The translations under genes and the position numbers were made by a program. A DNA stretch of 64,000 bases from Arthrobacter frigidicola (GTDB lineage Bacteria; Actinomycetota; Actinomycetes; Actinomycetales; Micrococcaceae). The stretch is taken from the NCBI GenBank assembly GCA_003602285.1, contig QZVU01000001.1, forward strand, positions 124,001-188,000. The letters are read 5' to 3'. Of this stretch, positions 55,678 to 64,000 are shown piece by piece. Position 1 is the first letter of the stretch. The number at the start of each line of letters is the position of its first letter. The notes under the pieces are model-generated. The model was given only the letters and a program-made list of their open reading frames with translations, did no database searches and was not told the origin of the DNA.

Positions 55678-56469
55678 ATGGCCATCGACAATGACATCTA
55701 CAACCGCCTCGGCGAGACCTGGTGGGACGAGGACAACTTTCTGAACATCCTCCACGGCAGCTGCACCCCGGGACGGATGGCCTACTTCAGGGAGGTGCTG
55801 CGGACGCAGCTGAAGAATTCCTACGCCGGTCGAACGGCGTTGGACGTCGGCTGCGGCTGCGGTTTCCTGGCCGAGGAGTTCGCCCGGCTGGGCTTCTCGG
55901 TCACCGGTGTGGACCCGTCCGAGGTGGCCATCTCCGCCGCCCGGAAGCATGCAGGACGGGCCGGGCTGAACATCCGGTATGTCGTGGGCGCGGGAGAGGA
56001 GCTGCCGGTCGGCAGTTCAACGTTCGACGTCGTCTACTGCTGCGATGTGCTCGAACACGTCGCGGACCTGCCGCGCGTCCTCGAGGAGAGCGCACGGGTC
56101 CTGAGGCCGGGGGGCCTCTACCTGTTCGACACCATCAACCGCACGCGGACCAGCAGGTTCCTGGGCATTAAGGTCATGCAGGACTGGTCCCTCACGAAGG
56201 TCACCGACACCACCCTGCATGACTGGAACCTGTTCATCACGCCGGACGAGCTGACCGCCCAGCTCTCACGCAGGGGCCTCGTCGTCGAGGAGATCGCCGG
56301 GCTGGCGCCCCGGGCCCGGACGCCGGTGGTGCTCAAAAGCTTCTACGACGCCCGCAGGGGCAGGATCAGCTATGGGGAGCTTAGCCGGCGGCTCGATTTC
56401 GGCAGGGTCAGGAACACCCGGGTTTCCTATATGGGCTTTGCCCGCAAGCCGGCAGCGGCCGGGAACTAA
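55678..56469 (+). CDS. UbiG-like SAM-dependent O-methyltransferase
   Basis: A 263-residue class I methyltransferase. Motif I is DVGCGCGFLAEEFARLG (starting at 56), and VTGVDPSEVAISAARKHA, FDVVYCCDVLEHVADLP and LFDTINRTRTSRF follow; the TINR sequence is a mark of the UbiG group. UbiG methylates ubiquinone precursors, but actinobacteria make menaquinone, so this enzyme probably modifies another phenolic or polyprenyl compound. The ATG at 55678 has a GGAGGAGG site. The glycosyltransferase gene follows after 18 bp. Confidence 0.87.
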   Translation: MAIDNDIYNRLGETWWDEDNFLNILHGSCTPGRMAYFREVLRTQLKNSYAGRTALDVGCGCGFLAEEFARLGFSVTGVDPSEVAISAARKHAGRAGLNIRYVVGAGEELPVGSSTFDVVYCCDVLEHVADLPRVLEESARVLRPGGLYLFDTINRTRTSRFLGIKVMQDWSLTKVTDTTLHDWNLFITPDELTAQLSRRGLVVEEIAGLAPRARTPVVLKSFYDARRGRISYGELSRRLDFGRVRNTRVSYMGFARKPAAAGN

Positions 56470-56487
56470 GAGCGCCGGGAGGCACCG

Positions 56488-58203
56488 ATGGCAACGTATC
56501 TTCTCTGCAGTTCCCCGATCTACGGGCACGTGGTGCCCCTGGTCGAGATCGGCCGGTACCTGCGCGGGCAGGGGCACGAGGTGGGCATGCTCACCGGAGC
56601 CCGGTTCGAGGACACCGTCACCGGTGCCGACCTCAGGTTCCTGCCGCTGCCGGAGGACTGCGACTTCGACGACCGTGACCTTGACCGTTCCTTTCCGGGG
56701 CGCGTCGGGAAGAAGGGGATGGCCCGGCTCCGCTTCGACATGTCGGAAGTCTTCATCAAGGCCCTGCCCCACCAGTACCGTGCCCTGCGGGAGGAGCTCG
56801 ACCGGACCCCCACCGACGCCGTCCTGGCCGAATCCGGCTTCACGGGCGCCGTCGTCCCGCTGCTGCGCACGGAACCGCGCCCGCCGATCCTGTTCAGCGG
56901 GATCATCCCCCTCGCCTTCTCCAGCAGGGACACCGCTCCCTTCGGCCCGGGCCTGCCACCCCTGCCCACGAAGGCCGGGGTGCTCCGCAACCGGCTGCTC
57001 AACACCCTGATGCAGAAGGTCATCTTCCGGCCCACACACCGGGCAGCGAACCGGGAGATGAAGGCCACCGCCGGAGTGCCCCTGCCCGTGCACTTCCTGG
57101 ACGCGGCCTCCCTCGCTGACCGGTTCCTGCAGTTCACCTGCCCCGGCTTCGAATACCCCCGCGGCGACCTTCCGGCCAGTGTGCGCTTCGTGGGCCCTGT
57201 CCTTCCCACCGGGAGCGATGATTTCACCCCGCCGTCCTGGTGGGGCGAGCTGCACGGCGGGCGCCCGGTCATTCACGTCACCCAGGGCACCATCGACAAT
57301 AAGGACCCGGGCCGGCTCATCCTGCCCACGCTCCGGGCCTTGGCGGATCTGGATGTCCTGGTGGTCGCCACCACCGGAGGTGCGCCCCTGCCTCCCGGCG
57401 ACGTGCCGCCGAATGCCCGCGTGGCCGATTTCCTTCCGCACGAGCACCTGCTGCCCCTGGTGGACGTGATGATCACCAACGGCGGATACGGCGGAACCCA
57501 GCGCGCTTTGGCGGAGGGCCTGCCGGTGATTGTCGCCGGGGACCGCGAGGACAAGCCCGAGGTGGCGGCCCGGGTGGCCTGGGCCGGGGTGGGGATCAAC
57601 CTGCGCACCGGGTCACCGACGCCTCGGGCGATCCGCAAGGCCGTCCGGCAGGTCCTGTCCGACCCCTCCTACAAGGAAGCGGCGGGACGGCTGGCCTCGG
57701 AGTACGCACGGTATGACGCCCTGCCCAGAATCGCCGGCGAACTCGAGACCACCGAGGCGGGACCGCCGCGGGGCCGCGGCCTGTCCGGCGGGGGCCCGGG
57801 CCGGAAGGGGCTGGCCCTCGTCTCAGCGGCCCAGCTGGCCCTCGGCGTCGCAGGATTGCGCCGGGCGTTGAGGAAACGCACCGCCTACGACATAGGATTT
57901 CTCCGTGGCTCAACGGACTCCATCGAGCGTGACCAGTGGTTAACGGGTACCAACCTCTCGGCGCCCGGAGTTCTGCTCGTGCTCCAGGCGGCCTGCACCG
58001 CGGCTCTGCTCCGCGGGCCCAGCCGCCGAGCGGCCAGGACCCTCGGCATCCTTGGAGCCATCATGACGGGCGGGTATCCGGCGGAGCGGTCGGTCCGGGC
58101 CAGCTGGCGGCGGCCCGACGACGGCGTGGCGCCCCTGACGGCGGCGGCGGCCCTGCTCGCGGCGCTTATGGCGGCCTTGGGCTTCCGGACCGCCGGGAGG
58201 TAG
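56488..58203 (+). CDS. MGT/UGT-like glycosyltransferase with C-terminal membrane extension
   Basis: A 571-residue GT-B glycosyltransferase related to macrolide and sterol glucosyltransferases. The N-terminal acceptor domain begins YLLCSSPIYGHVVPLVEIGRYL; the C-terminal donor site holds HVTQGTIDNKDPGRLILPTL and ITNGGYGGTQRALAEGLPVIVAG (about 330-351). After about residue 425 comes an extra 145 residues with three hydrophobic stretches (about 440-456, 494-508 and 550-567) and a motif DIGFLRGSTDSIERDQW. I do not recognise this extension; it may anchor the enzyme to the membrane. It lies between a methyltransferase and an ABC exporter gene. Confidence 0.87.
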   Translation: MATYLLCSSPIYGHVVPLVEIGRYLRGQGHEVGMLTGARFEDTVTGADLRFLPLPEDCDFDDRDLDRSFPGRVGKKGMARLRFDMSEVFIKALPHQYRALREELDRTPTDAVLAESGFTGAVVPLLRTEPRPPILFSGIIPLAFSSRDTAPFGPGLPPLPTKAGVLRNRLLNTLMQKVIFRPTHRAANREMKATAGVPLPVHFLDAASLADRFLQFTCPGFEYPRGDLPASVRFVGPVLPTGSDDFTPPSWWGELHGGRPVIHVTQGTIDNKDPGRLILPTLRALADLDVLVVATTGGAPLPPGDVPPNARVADFLPHEHLLPLVDVMITNGGYGGTQRALAEGLPVIVAGDREDKPEVAARVAWAGVGINLRTGSPTPRAIRKAVRQVLSDPSYKEAAGRLASEYARYDALPRIAGELETTEAGPPRGRGLSGGGPGRKGLALVSAAQLALGVAGLRRALRKRTAYDIGFLRGSTDSIERDQWLTGTNLSAPGVLLVLQAACTAALLRGPSRRAARTLGILGAIMTGGYPAERSVRASWRRPDDGVAPLTAAAALLAALMAALGFRTAGR

Positions 58204-58230
58204 CCCCGGGCGGCGGCGGGTGCGCGCGCC

Positions 58231-60048
58231 GTGGCTGACCGCTCCGCCTCCCGCCTGCCCCTGATTCCGTACGCCCGCGCCGTGGGCCGGATCCTAGCCC
58301 TGAGCGCCAGAGCCTCCCCGGGCGCCGTCGCCATGAAGGTCATCGGGTCCCTGATCGGGGCGGTGCTGCCGCTGGTCACCACCTACTTCGCCGCGCTCAC
58401 GACGACGGCGCTCGCCGAGGCGTACGCGGGAGACCCCGACGCGGGCGGGCGCGCCGTCGTCTACGTGGTGGTGACGGCGGCACTTGGCCTGTTCTGGGGT
58501 GCCTTCACCAGCGTCGACCGGTACATCCAGCAGGTGCTCAGTTTCCGGGTCGGTGCCATCGTGGGCGACTCCATGTACGAGAGGTTCCTGGCGCTGGAGT
58601 TCTGGCGCTACGACGACAAGGAGACCGTCGACCTCTATGACAGGGCGCGGCGGTTTTCCGACTCCTACCCGCGGGTGCTGGACCGCATCGCGGCGATCTT
58701 CACCCAGTTCGTTTCGGTGGTGCTCGCCATCGGTGCCCTGCTGCTGGTGAGCTGGTGGGTGGCGCTGATCGTCCTGATCGCCATCGTGCCGAGCGTGTAC
58801 CTGCAGTTCCGCCTTTCCCGGGAGCAGATGGCGCACTGGAACACGCAGGTGGACTCCCGCCGGCAGCGGCGCATGATCGAAACGAACATCATGCGCCCCC
58901 AGTACATCGCCGAGATCCGCCTCTACGGGGTGGTGGAGTACCTCATGCAGCTCCGCTCGCGGCTCCGCGAGGCCGACGAGCTGCGCCGGCTCGACTTCCA
59001 GCGCCGCTACATTCCCAAGCAGCTGCTCGCCGATGCCCTGCAGTACGGCGCAGAGGTGATCGCGCTGCTGTGGGTGGTCGGGCAGATCATCGCCCGCGCC
59101 CAGCCGGTCGGCCAGTTCCTCTACATTCAACAGATCGTCAGCCGGGCCCTGGGCACCGCGAACGACCTGGTGAGCTCGCTGAGCTCCATCGACGAGGACC
59201 TGTCGAACCTCAAGGACTACGAGCAGTTCATGGAGCTGCCGGTCCCCGAGGCCACCGGTGAACCACTGTCCGGGCCGCCCTCCCGGATCGACCTGAAGGA
59301 CATCCGCTTCACCTACGCCGGCAGCGACCTGGAGGTGCTCAAGGGGATCTCCCTGAGCATCGAGCGCGGGCGGCACATCGCCATCGTGGGCGAAAACGGT
59401 GCGGGAAAGTCGACCCTCATCCGTATCCTGGCCGGGCTCTACCGGCCCAGTTCCGGCGCGGTCCTGCTCGACGGGCGCGATCTGGACACGGTCGGAACCC
59501 CCTCCTGGCACCGCTACCTCGCGGTGATGTCCCAGGACTTCCTGAAATACGAGTTCGCGACGGCGGGAAACAACATCTACTTCGGCGACGTCGCCTCGCC
59601 CCGGGAGGAGGACCGGATCGAACGCGCGGCCGCCGACGCGGAGGCCGCGGACTTCATCCGTCGGCTCCCGAACGGCTTCGAGAATCACGTGAGCAACTGG
59701 ATGGAGGACCCGCGGGGACGCAAGGGCAGCGGGCTCTCCGGCGGGCAGTGGCAGCGGCTGGCCATGGCCCGAAACTTCTACCGGGACGCGCCCTTCATCG
59801 TGATGGACGAGCCCACCTCGGCCATCGACGCGCTGGCCGAGCACCGCATCTTCACCCGGCTCTTCGAGGACCGCTCACGGACCATCGTCGCCATCAGTCA
59901 CCGGCTTGCCACGATCGAGAAGGCCGATGTGGTCTACATGCTCGAGGACGGGCGGGTGGTGGAGTCCGGCACGCACCGGGAGCTCGTGGAGCTGCGCGGC
60001 CGCTACTACCGGATGTTCGAGAGCCAGCTCCAGCCCGCCGGGCCGTAG
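58231..60048 (+). CDS. ABC transporter, fused permease and ATPase
   Basis: A 605-residue half-size ABC exporter. The membrane domain (about 30-320) has the usual six helices, including VSVVLAIGALLLVSWWVALIVLIAIVP. The ATPase has Walker A GENGAGKST at 387-395, Q-loop Gln435, signature LSGGQ at 502-506, Walker B FIVMDE at 522-527 and the H-loop in ISHRLATIE. It probably works as a homodimer. The GTG start is 27 bp after the glycosyltransferase stop, so it may export the glycosylated product. Confidence 0.92.
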   Translation: MADRSASRLPLIPYARAVGRILALSARASPGAVAMKVIGSLIGAVLPLVTTYFAALTTTALAEAYAGDPDAGGRAVVYVVVTAALGLFWGAFTSVDRYIQQVLSFRVGAIVGDSMYERFLALEFWRYDDKETVDLYDRARRFSDSYPRVLDRIAAIFTQFVSVVLAIGALLLVSWWVALIVLIAIVPSVYLQFRLSREQMAHWNTQVDSRRQRRMIETNIMRPQYIAEIRLYGVVEYLMQLRSRLREADELRRLDFQRRYIPKQLLADALQYGAEVIALLWVVGQIIARAQPVGQFLYIQQIVSRALGTANDLVSSLSSIDEDLSNLKDYEQFMELPVPEATGEPLSGPPSRIDLKDIRFTYAGSDLEVLKGISLSIERGRHIAIVGENGAGKSTLIRILAGLYRPSSGAVLLDGRDLDTVGTPSWHRYLAVMSQDFLKYEFATAGNNIYFGDVASPREEDRIERAAADAEAADFIRRLPNGFENHVSNWMEDPRGRKGSGLSGGQWQRLAMARNFYRDAPFIVMDEPTSAIDALAEHRIFTRLFEDRSRTIVAISHRLATIEKADVVYMLEDGRVVESGTHRELVELRGRYYRMFESQLQPAGP

Positions 60049-60069
60049 GGCCCGATCCGGCAGGGTGCG

Positions 60070-60789
60070 TCAGCGGGCGACGGCGTGCCCGGCGGGGCGC
60101 GCCGGAAGGATTTCCGCCCGGATCAGCGACCGGTCGTAGGCGACCCGGCCCTCGTTCTCGAGGATCATTTCCTCGGAGACCTCCAACCCGGTCCGCTTGT
60201 CGCGTTCGATCCGGTACACCTTGTTGTGTCGGTACACCTCGTTCCCGGCCTCATAGAAGTAGGCGTCCCGTTCGCGGATGTGGAACTTCATCGGCAGCTC
60301 CCGGTCTGCCCGCAGTTCCCCGCTGAGGTACTCCTCGGAGGTCCAGGTCCGGAACTGGAAGGTGTAGGGAGTCCGGTTTTCGACCTGGTAGTCGAGGTAG
60401 TTGAACGCGATCGAGGTGCCGGTGCCCCAGGGGATCTGGCGGTTGTAGTCCGGGAACAGGTCAAGCCCGTTGTGGTGGTGGTGCTCGACGACGGTGAGCG
60501 GGCTGTGGAGGACCATCCAGTGGAGCAGGTTGGTGAACTGGCACATGCCTCCGCCGATTCCGCGGGTGGGTTTGCCGTTGCTGATGGTCAGGCCCTCTTT
60601 GTAGCCCTCCTTCGCCGAGCACCGGCCGGCGAGGCTCCAGAAGGAAAAGCGCTCGCCGGGGGCGATGATGATCCCGTCGATTTTCGGCGCTCCATGGCGA
60701 TCCGGTAGGTCAACGGCGATATTTCGCCGAACAGTTTTCTTGCCACGTATTTCCCCCAGTTGAACTAAATTCACCCGAAGTGTACCCAC
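60070..60789 (-). CDS. VanW-family protein
   Basis: A 239-residue VanW-family protein. The conserved core includes GERFSFWSLAGRCSAKEGYKEG, NGKPTRGIGGGMCQFTNLLHWMVLHSPLTVVEHHHHN and WGTGTSIAFNYLDYQVENRT. VanW occurs in some vancomycin-resistance clusters, but its function is unknown and most family members lie outside resistance loci. The start is uncertain: GTG at 60789 or 60774, neither with a good ribosome-binding site. It converges on the ABC exporter gene with 21 bp between stops. Confidence 0.88.
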   Translation of the reverse strand: MGTLRVNLVQLGEIRGKKTVRRNIAVDLPDRHGAPKIDGIIIAPGERFSFWSLAGRCSAKEGYKEGLTISNGKPTRGIGGGMCQFTNLLHWMVLHSPLTVVEHHHHNGLDLFPDYNRQIPWGTGTSIAFNYLDYQVENRTPYTFQFRTWTSEEYLSGELRADRELPMKFHIRERDAYFYEAGNEVYRHNKVYRIERDKRTGLEVSEEMILENEGRVAYDRSLIRAEILPARPAGHAVAR

Positions 60790-60869
60790 GGGCGGGGAAA
60801 TTTCCGCATCGACATCTGGGCATCCCGCAGCGCGCCGGTGAACGGACCGGAAACGGGCTTAAACCGGAA

Positions 60870-60904
60870 ACCCGGCCCCGCGCCCTCAAGGCGCGGAACC
60901 GGGT
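60870..60904 (-). terminator. Terminator after the RNase J gene
   Basis: ACCCGG, 2 bp, CCGCGCC, a 5-nt CTCAA loop, then the complementary arms GGCGCGG and CCGGGT. It lies 56 bp beyond the RNase J stop in the direction of its transcription. Confidence 0.75.
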
Positions 60905-60959
60905 CTCAGTGCCGTAAATCGGTGCTCACCGGAAATCGATGCTCACCGGGAATGTGCGG

Positions 60960-62657
60960 CTACGCGTCGACGACGATCGCGGTGATCACCGGGGTGCGGT
61001 TGTAGAAGCGACGCATCCAGTTCGCGGTGGCGCGCTCGATGACGGCCTCCGGATCCAGGTTTCGTGCCCCGCGCCCGCCCTGCCGGCCGGAGGGCCCGTC
61101 GGCGAGGGCCTTCTCGACGGCGGTGCCCGCCTTGTCGAGGTCGGCCGGGTCGCACGAGAAGCCCTGGATGAAGAACTCCGGGGGCTCGGTCATGGTGCCG
61201 GTCTCGGCGTCGATGATGGCCAGGACCGTCACCGATCCTTCCTCGGCGAGGCGGCGGCGCTCGCGCAGCGTCTCCTCGGTGATGCCTCCGACGCTCGCGC
61301 CGTCGACGAACACGAGCCCGGCGGGCACCTTGCCCGAGACGGTGGCGCGTCCGCGCTGGAGGTCGACCGTGACGCCGTCCTGGGCGATGATCACGTTGCG
61401 TGGCTCCACGCCGGTCGCGACGGCGATTTCGGAGTTGGCGCGCAGGTGGCGCCATTCGCCGTGCACCGGCATGACGTTGCGGGGCTTGACGATGTTGTAG
61501 CAGTAGGCGAGCTCGCCGGCGCTGGCGTGGCCGGAGACGTGCACCTTGGCGTTGCCCTTGTGCACGACGTTGGCGCCGATCTCGGTCAGGGCGTTGATGA
61601 TGCCGTAAATGGCATTCTCATTGCCCGGGATGAGCGAGCTGGCCAGCAGGACAGTGTCGCCCTCGCTGATCTTGATGGCGTGGTCGTTGTTGGCCATCCG
61701 GGACAGGGCCGCCAGCGGCTCGCCCTGGGATCCGGTGCAGATCAGCACGACCTTGTGGTCGTCGCTGCGCTCGAGCTTCTTGAAGTCGACGAGCAGGCCC
61801 TGCGGAATCTTGAGGTAGCCCAGGTCCGCGGCGATGGTCATGTTGCGGACCATCGAGCGGCCCACGAAGGCCACCTTGCGGCGGTGCTGGTGGGCGGTGT
61901 CGATGATCTGCTGGATGCGGTGGATGTGGCTCGCGAAGCTCGAGACGATGATGCGGCGCGGCGCGGTGCGGAACACGGCGTCGATCGCGGGGGCGAGGTC
62001 CTTCTCGGAGGTGGTGAAGCCCGGCACGTCGGCGTTGGTGGAGTCGGTGAGGAACAGGTCCACGCCCTCGGCGCCCAGGCGGGCGAAGGCGCCGAGGTCG
62101 GTGATGCGGCGGTCAAGCGGGAACTGGTCCATCTTGAAGTCGCCGGTGTGGAGCACCATGCCGGCCGCGGTGCGGATCGCGACGGCGAGGCTGTCGGGGA
62201 TCGAGTGGTTTACGGCGACGAACTCGAGGTCGAACCCGCCCATGGTGGTGCGGTCGCCTTCCTTGACCTGGATGGTCTTGGGGGTGATGCGGTGCTCCTT
62301 GAGCTTCGCCTCGATGAACGCCAGGGTGAGCTGGGAGCCGACGAGGGGAATGTCGGCGCGTTCGCGCAGCAGGTACGGAACGCCGCCGATGTGGTCCTCG
62401 TGGCCGTGGGTGAGGACGACGGCGACGACATCGTTGATGCGTTCGCGGATGTAGGAGAAGTCGGGCAGGATCACGTTGACGCCGGGCTGGTGGTCCTCGG
62501 GGAACAGGACGCCGCAGTCAACGATCAGCAGCTTTCCGCCGAATTCGAAGACGGTCATGTTTCGGCCGATTTCACCGATTCCGCCCAGGGCCACGACGCG
62601 CATTGCGCCCTTGGCGAGTGTCGGGGGAGTTTTCAGTGCGGCGGGTGTTTTATTCAC
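60960..62657 (-). CDS. rnj: Ribonuclease J
   Basis: A 565-residue RNase J, a metallo-beta-lactamase/beta-CASP nuclease for mRNA decay and rRNA processing. Motif 1 is VVALGGIGEIGRNMTVFEF, the zinc motif HGHEDH is at 84-89, and later ones are VNHSIPDS, LHTGDFKMDQ, TDSTNA, ICTGSQGEP and HVSGHASAGEL. The GTG at 62657 is chosen because the protein family begins just there. In many actinobacteria rnj follows dapA; here its upstream neighbour is guaB3, transcribed divergently. Confidence 0.96.
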   Translation of the reverse strand: MNKTPAALKTPPTLAKGAMRVVALGGIGEIGRNMTVFEFGGKLLIVDCGVLFPEDHQPGVNVILPDFSYIRERINDVVAVVLTHGHEDHIGGVPYLLRERADIPLVGSQLTLAFIEAKLKEHRITPKTIQVKEGDRTTMGGFDLEFVAVNHSIPDSLAVAIRTAAGMVLHTGDFKMDQFPLDRRITDLGAFARLGAEGVDLFLTDSTNADVPGFTTSEKDLAPAIDAVFRTAPRRIIVSSFASHIHRIQQIIDTAHQHRRKVAFVGRSMVRNMTIAADLGYLKIPQGLLVDFKKLERSDDHKVVLICTGSQGEPLAALSRMANNDHAIKISEGDTVLLASSLIPGNENAIYGIINALTEIGANVVHKGNAKVHVSGHASAGELAYCYNIVKPRNVMPVHGEWRHLRANSEIAVATGVEPRNVIIAQDGVTVDLQRGRATVSGKVPAGLVFVDGASVGGITEETLRERRRLAEEGSVTVLAIIDAETGTMTEPPEFFIQGFSCDPADLDKAGTAVEKALADGPSGRQGGRGARNLDPEAVIERATANWMRRFYNRTPVITAIVVDA

Positions 62658-63050
62658 GAATTGGTATTCTCTCGTCGATGTCGCGGCGGGCGGGCCGCCG
62701 CGTGGAATGGTCGTGCTCGAAGGGTGATGCTCAAAAAATAAATCCGCGCAGTCCGCGGGGACCGTCCGGTGCTGTTCCACCGGGTGGAGCGGTGCGAACC
62801 TCCGGGGCCCGGTGGCTGCGCCGGGCCGAATGGCCGAGGGAAACCGCCCGCTTCGTTGCGGTGCGGGGTGCCGGCGCCCGCAGTTCTGCTGCCCGGCCGG
62901 TGTTTTCCAGCAGTGTTCCTTTGTGCAACTCTATTCCGTGCGGGGGTAAGAGGGTTAATTGGGTCGGCCCGTGGGGGCGCGGCTGCGGGCCGGAAGCCGG
63001 AGAATATCCCCTGATGAGGGTGCCGTGCGGGGCTGGGATAACCTAGAGCA
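62658..63050. other. Divergent intergenic region between rnj and guaB3
   Basis: These 393 bp hold no convincing gene. An A/T-rich island (AAAAAATAAATCC near 62734-62747) is conspicuous in GC-rich surroundings and may belong to the rnj promoter. A second AT-rich patch (GGTTAATTGGG, 62951-62961) lies closer to guaB3. Each may mark a promoter, but no clear -35/-10 pair for rnj could be fixed. Confidence 0.5.
63039..63044 (+). promoter_or_regulatory. Candidate -10 box of guaB3
   Basis: TAACCT is followed by 6 bp and the GTG at 63051, with no Shine-Dalgarno sequence, so the message is probably leaderless. Confidence 0.45.
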
Positions 63051-64000
63051 GTGACTTACGAGATTGAAATTGGCCGGGCCAAGCGTGGACGCAGGGCGTA
63101 CTCCCTCGATGATGTCGCCGTGGTGCCCTCACGACGCACCCGCGACCCGCTCGATGTGTCGGTGAGCTGGCAGATCGACGCCTACCAGTTCGAGATGCCC
63201 GTGATCGCGGCGCCCATGGATTCGGTGATGTCGCCGGCGACCGCGATCGCCCTGGGCCGGCTCGGCGGGCTCGGCGTGCTCAACCTCGAGGGCCTGTGGA
63301 CCCGTTACGAGGATCCGCAGCCGGTGCTCGATGAGATCGCCGGGCTCAGCACCGAAAACTTCAGCCCCGCCGCTACCGCGCGCCTGCAGGAAATCTACGC
63401 TGCCCCGATCCAGGCCGACCTCATCACGAGCCGGCTGGCCGAGATCCGCGAGGCCGGCGTGACCGTCGCCGGGTCGCTGACCCCCCAGCGCACCCAGCAG
63501 TTCTACAAGACCGTCCTCGCCGCCGGCGTCGACATCTTCGTCATCCGCGGCACCACCGTCTCCGCCGAGCACGTGTCGAAGAACGAGGAACCGCTGAACC
63601 TCAAGCAGTTCATCTATGAGCTCGACGTCCCGGTGATCGTCGGCGGCGCCGCCGGCTACACCCCGGCCCTGCACCTGATGCGCACCGGTGCCGCCGGCGT
63701 CCTCGTGGGCTTCGGGGGAGGGGCGACGACGACGACCCGGCGGGCCCTCGGCATCCACTCCCCGCTCGCCTCGGCCATCTCCGATGTGGCCGCCGCCCGC
63801 CGGGACTACATGGACGAGTCCGGCGGACGCTACGTGCACGTCATCGCCGACGGCGGCATGGGTGCCAGCGGCGACATCGTCAAGGCCATCGCCATGGGCG
63901 CCGACGCCGTCATGCTCGGCTCGGCCCTGGCCCGCGCCGAGGAGGCGCCCGGGAAGGGCTGGCACTGGGGCCAGGAGGCCCATCACGCCGAGCTTCCCCG
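63051..64000 (+). CDS. guaB3: GuaB3-family IMP dehydrogenase-related protein (partial)
   Basis: An open frame runs from the GTG at 63051 to the window edge, 316 codons without a stop, so the C-terminus is missing. It begins VTYEIEIGRAKRGRRAYSLDDVAVVPSRRTRDP, followed by APMDSVMSPATAIALGRLGGLGVLNLEG and later GVLVGFGGGATTTTRRALGI and VIADGGMGASGDIVKAIAMGADAVMLGSALARAEEAPG. There are no CBS domains, which distinguishes GuaB3 from GuaB. The family is widespread in actinobacteria; its exact function is debated. Confidence 0.93.
   Translation, partial: MTYEIEIGRAKRGRRAYSLDDVAVVPSRRTRDPLDVSVSWQIDAYQFEMPVIAAPMDSVMSPATAIALGRLGGLGVLNLEGLWTRYEDPQPVLDEIAGLSTENFSPAATARLQEIYAAPIQADLITSRLAEIREAGVTVAGSLTPQRTQQFYKTVLAAGVDIFVIRGTTVSAEHVSKNEEPLNLKQFIYELDVPVIVGGAAGYTPALHLMRTGAAGVLVGFGGGATTTTRRALGIHSPLASAISDVAAARRDYMDESGGRYVHVIADGGMGASGDIVKAIAMGADAVMLGSALARAEEAPGKGWHWGQEAHHAELP

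Noticed and set aside
60070-60789. Vancomycin resistance operon
   Set aside because: Only a VanW homologue and a distant VanY-type peptidase are seen; there is no vanHAX or VanRS.
62603-63046. A 147-codon plus-strand frame in the rnj-guaB3 gap
   Set aside because: No start signals, no recognisable motif, and composition typical of non-coding GC-rich sequence.
63129-63986. A 285-codon minus-strand frame at the right edge
   Set aside because: The plus strand has an uninterrupted GuaB3 reading from 63051 to the window end with clear family motifs.

Overview
The window is chromosomal DNA from a high-GC actinobacterium. Gene content and protein character (GuaB and GuaB3, a TreX/Y/Z trehalose operon, a tad pilus locus, CIRCE-controlled groESL, many GTG starts, frequent leaderless-type promoters) fit the Micrococcaceae, i.e. 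an Arthrobacter-like organism. That placement is an inference from gene families, not a match to a reference. No rRNA, tRNA, transposase, integrase or CRISPR array was seen.

Layout. 1-7.7 kb (minus strand): a complete tad (Flp pilus) operon running from the pilin to TadC and ending with a small Hpt-like protein. It is visibly less GC-rich than the rest. Upstream of the pilin is an array of six in-phase 11-bp units, the most unusual regulatory structure in the window. 7.9-17.2 kb: housekeeping genes rplM-rpsI, glmM, coaA with a VanY-type lipoprotein peptidase, glmS-acpS-nnr; coaA and glmS diverge from a very compact promoter. 17.3-25.2 kb: glgX-treY-treZ plus an FAD monooxygenase. 25.3-29 kb: an aldo/keto reductase, then a GH4 phosphoglycosidase diverging from a PfkB sugar kinase. 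29-33 kb: alr-tsaE-tsaB-rimI-tsaD (D-alanine and t6A synthesis). 33-38.8 kb: PTS enzyme I diverging from a TetR regulator followed by mtlA-mtlD (mannitol uptake and oxidation). 38.8-47 kb: a mixed stretch of regulators and enzymes (TetR, hydrolase, GNAT, YbdK-type ligase, shikimate dehydrogenase-like, HAD, MFS, THUMP-like methyltransferase). 47.1-49.4 kb: groES-groEL with two CIRCE operators. 49.6-53.3 kb: an OatA-like acyltransferase and guaB. 53.3-62.7 kb: an accessory-looking block (intergenic repeats, PhzF, secreted phosphodiesterase, UbiG-like methyltransferase, glycosyltransferase, ABC exporter, VanW, RNase J) lying between guaB and guaB3, which are neighbours in many other actinobacteria. 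guaB3 runs off the right edge.

How the parts work together. Several genes feed the cell wall: GlmS and GlmM toward UDP-GlcNAc, Alr for D-Ala, and the M15 peptidase, acyltransferase and VanW protein at the envelope. Sugar metabolism is covered by PTS/mannitol, GH4/PfkB and glycogen to trehalose. Two candidate novel units stand out: the tad operon with its 11-bp operator array and histidine-less Hpt protein, and the methyltransferase-glycosyltransferase-ABC exporter-VanW cluster, whose substrate is unknown.
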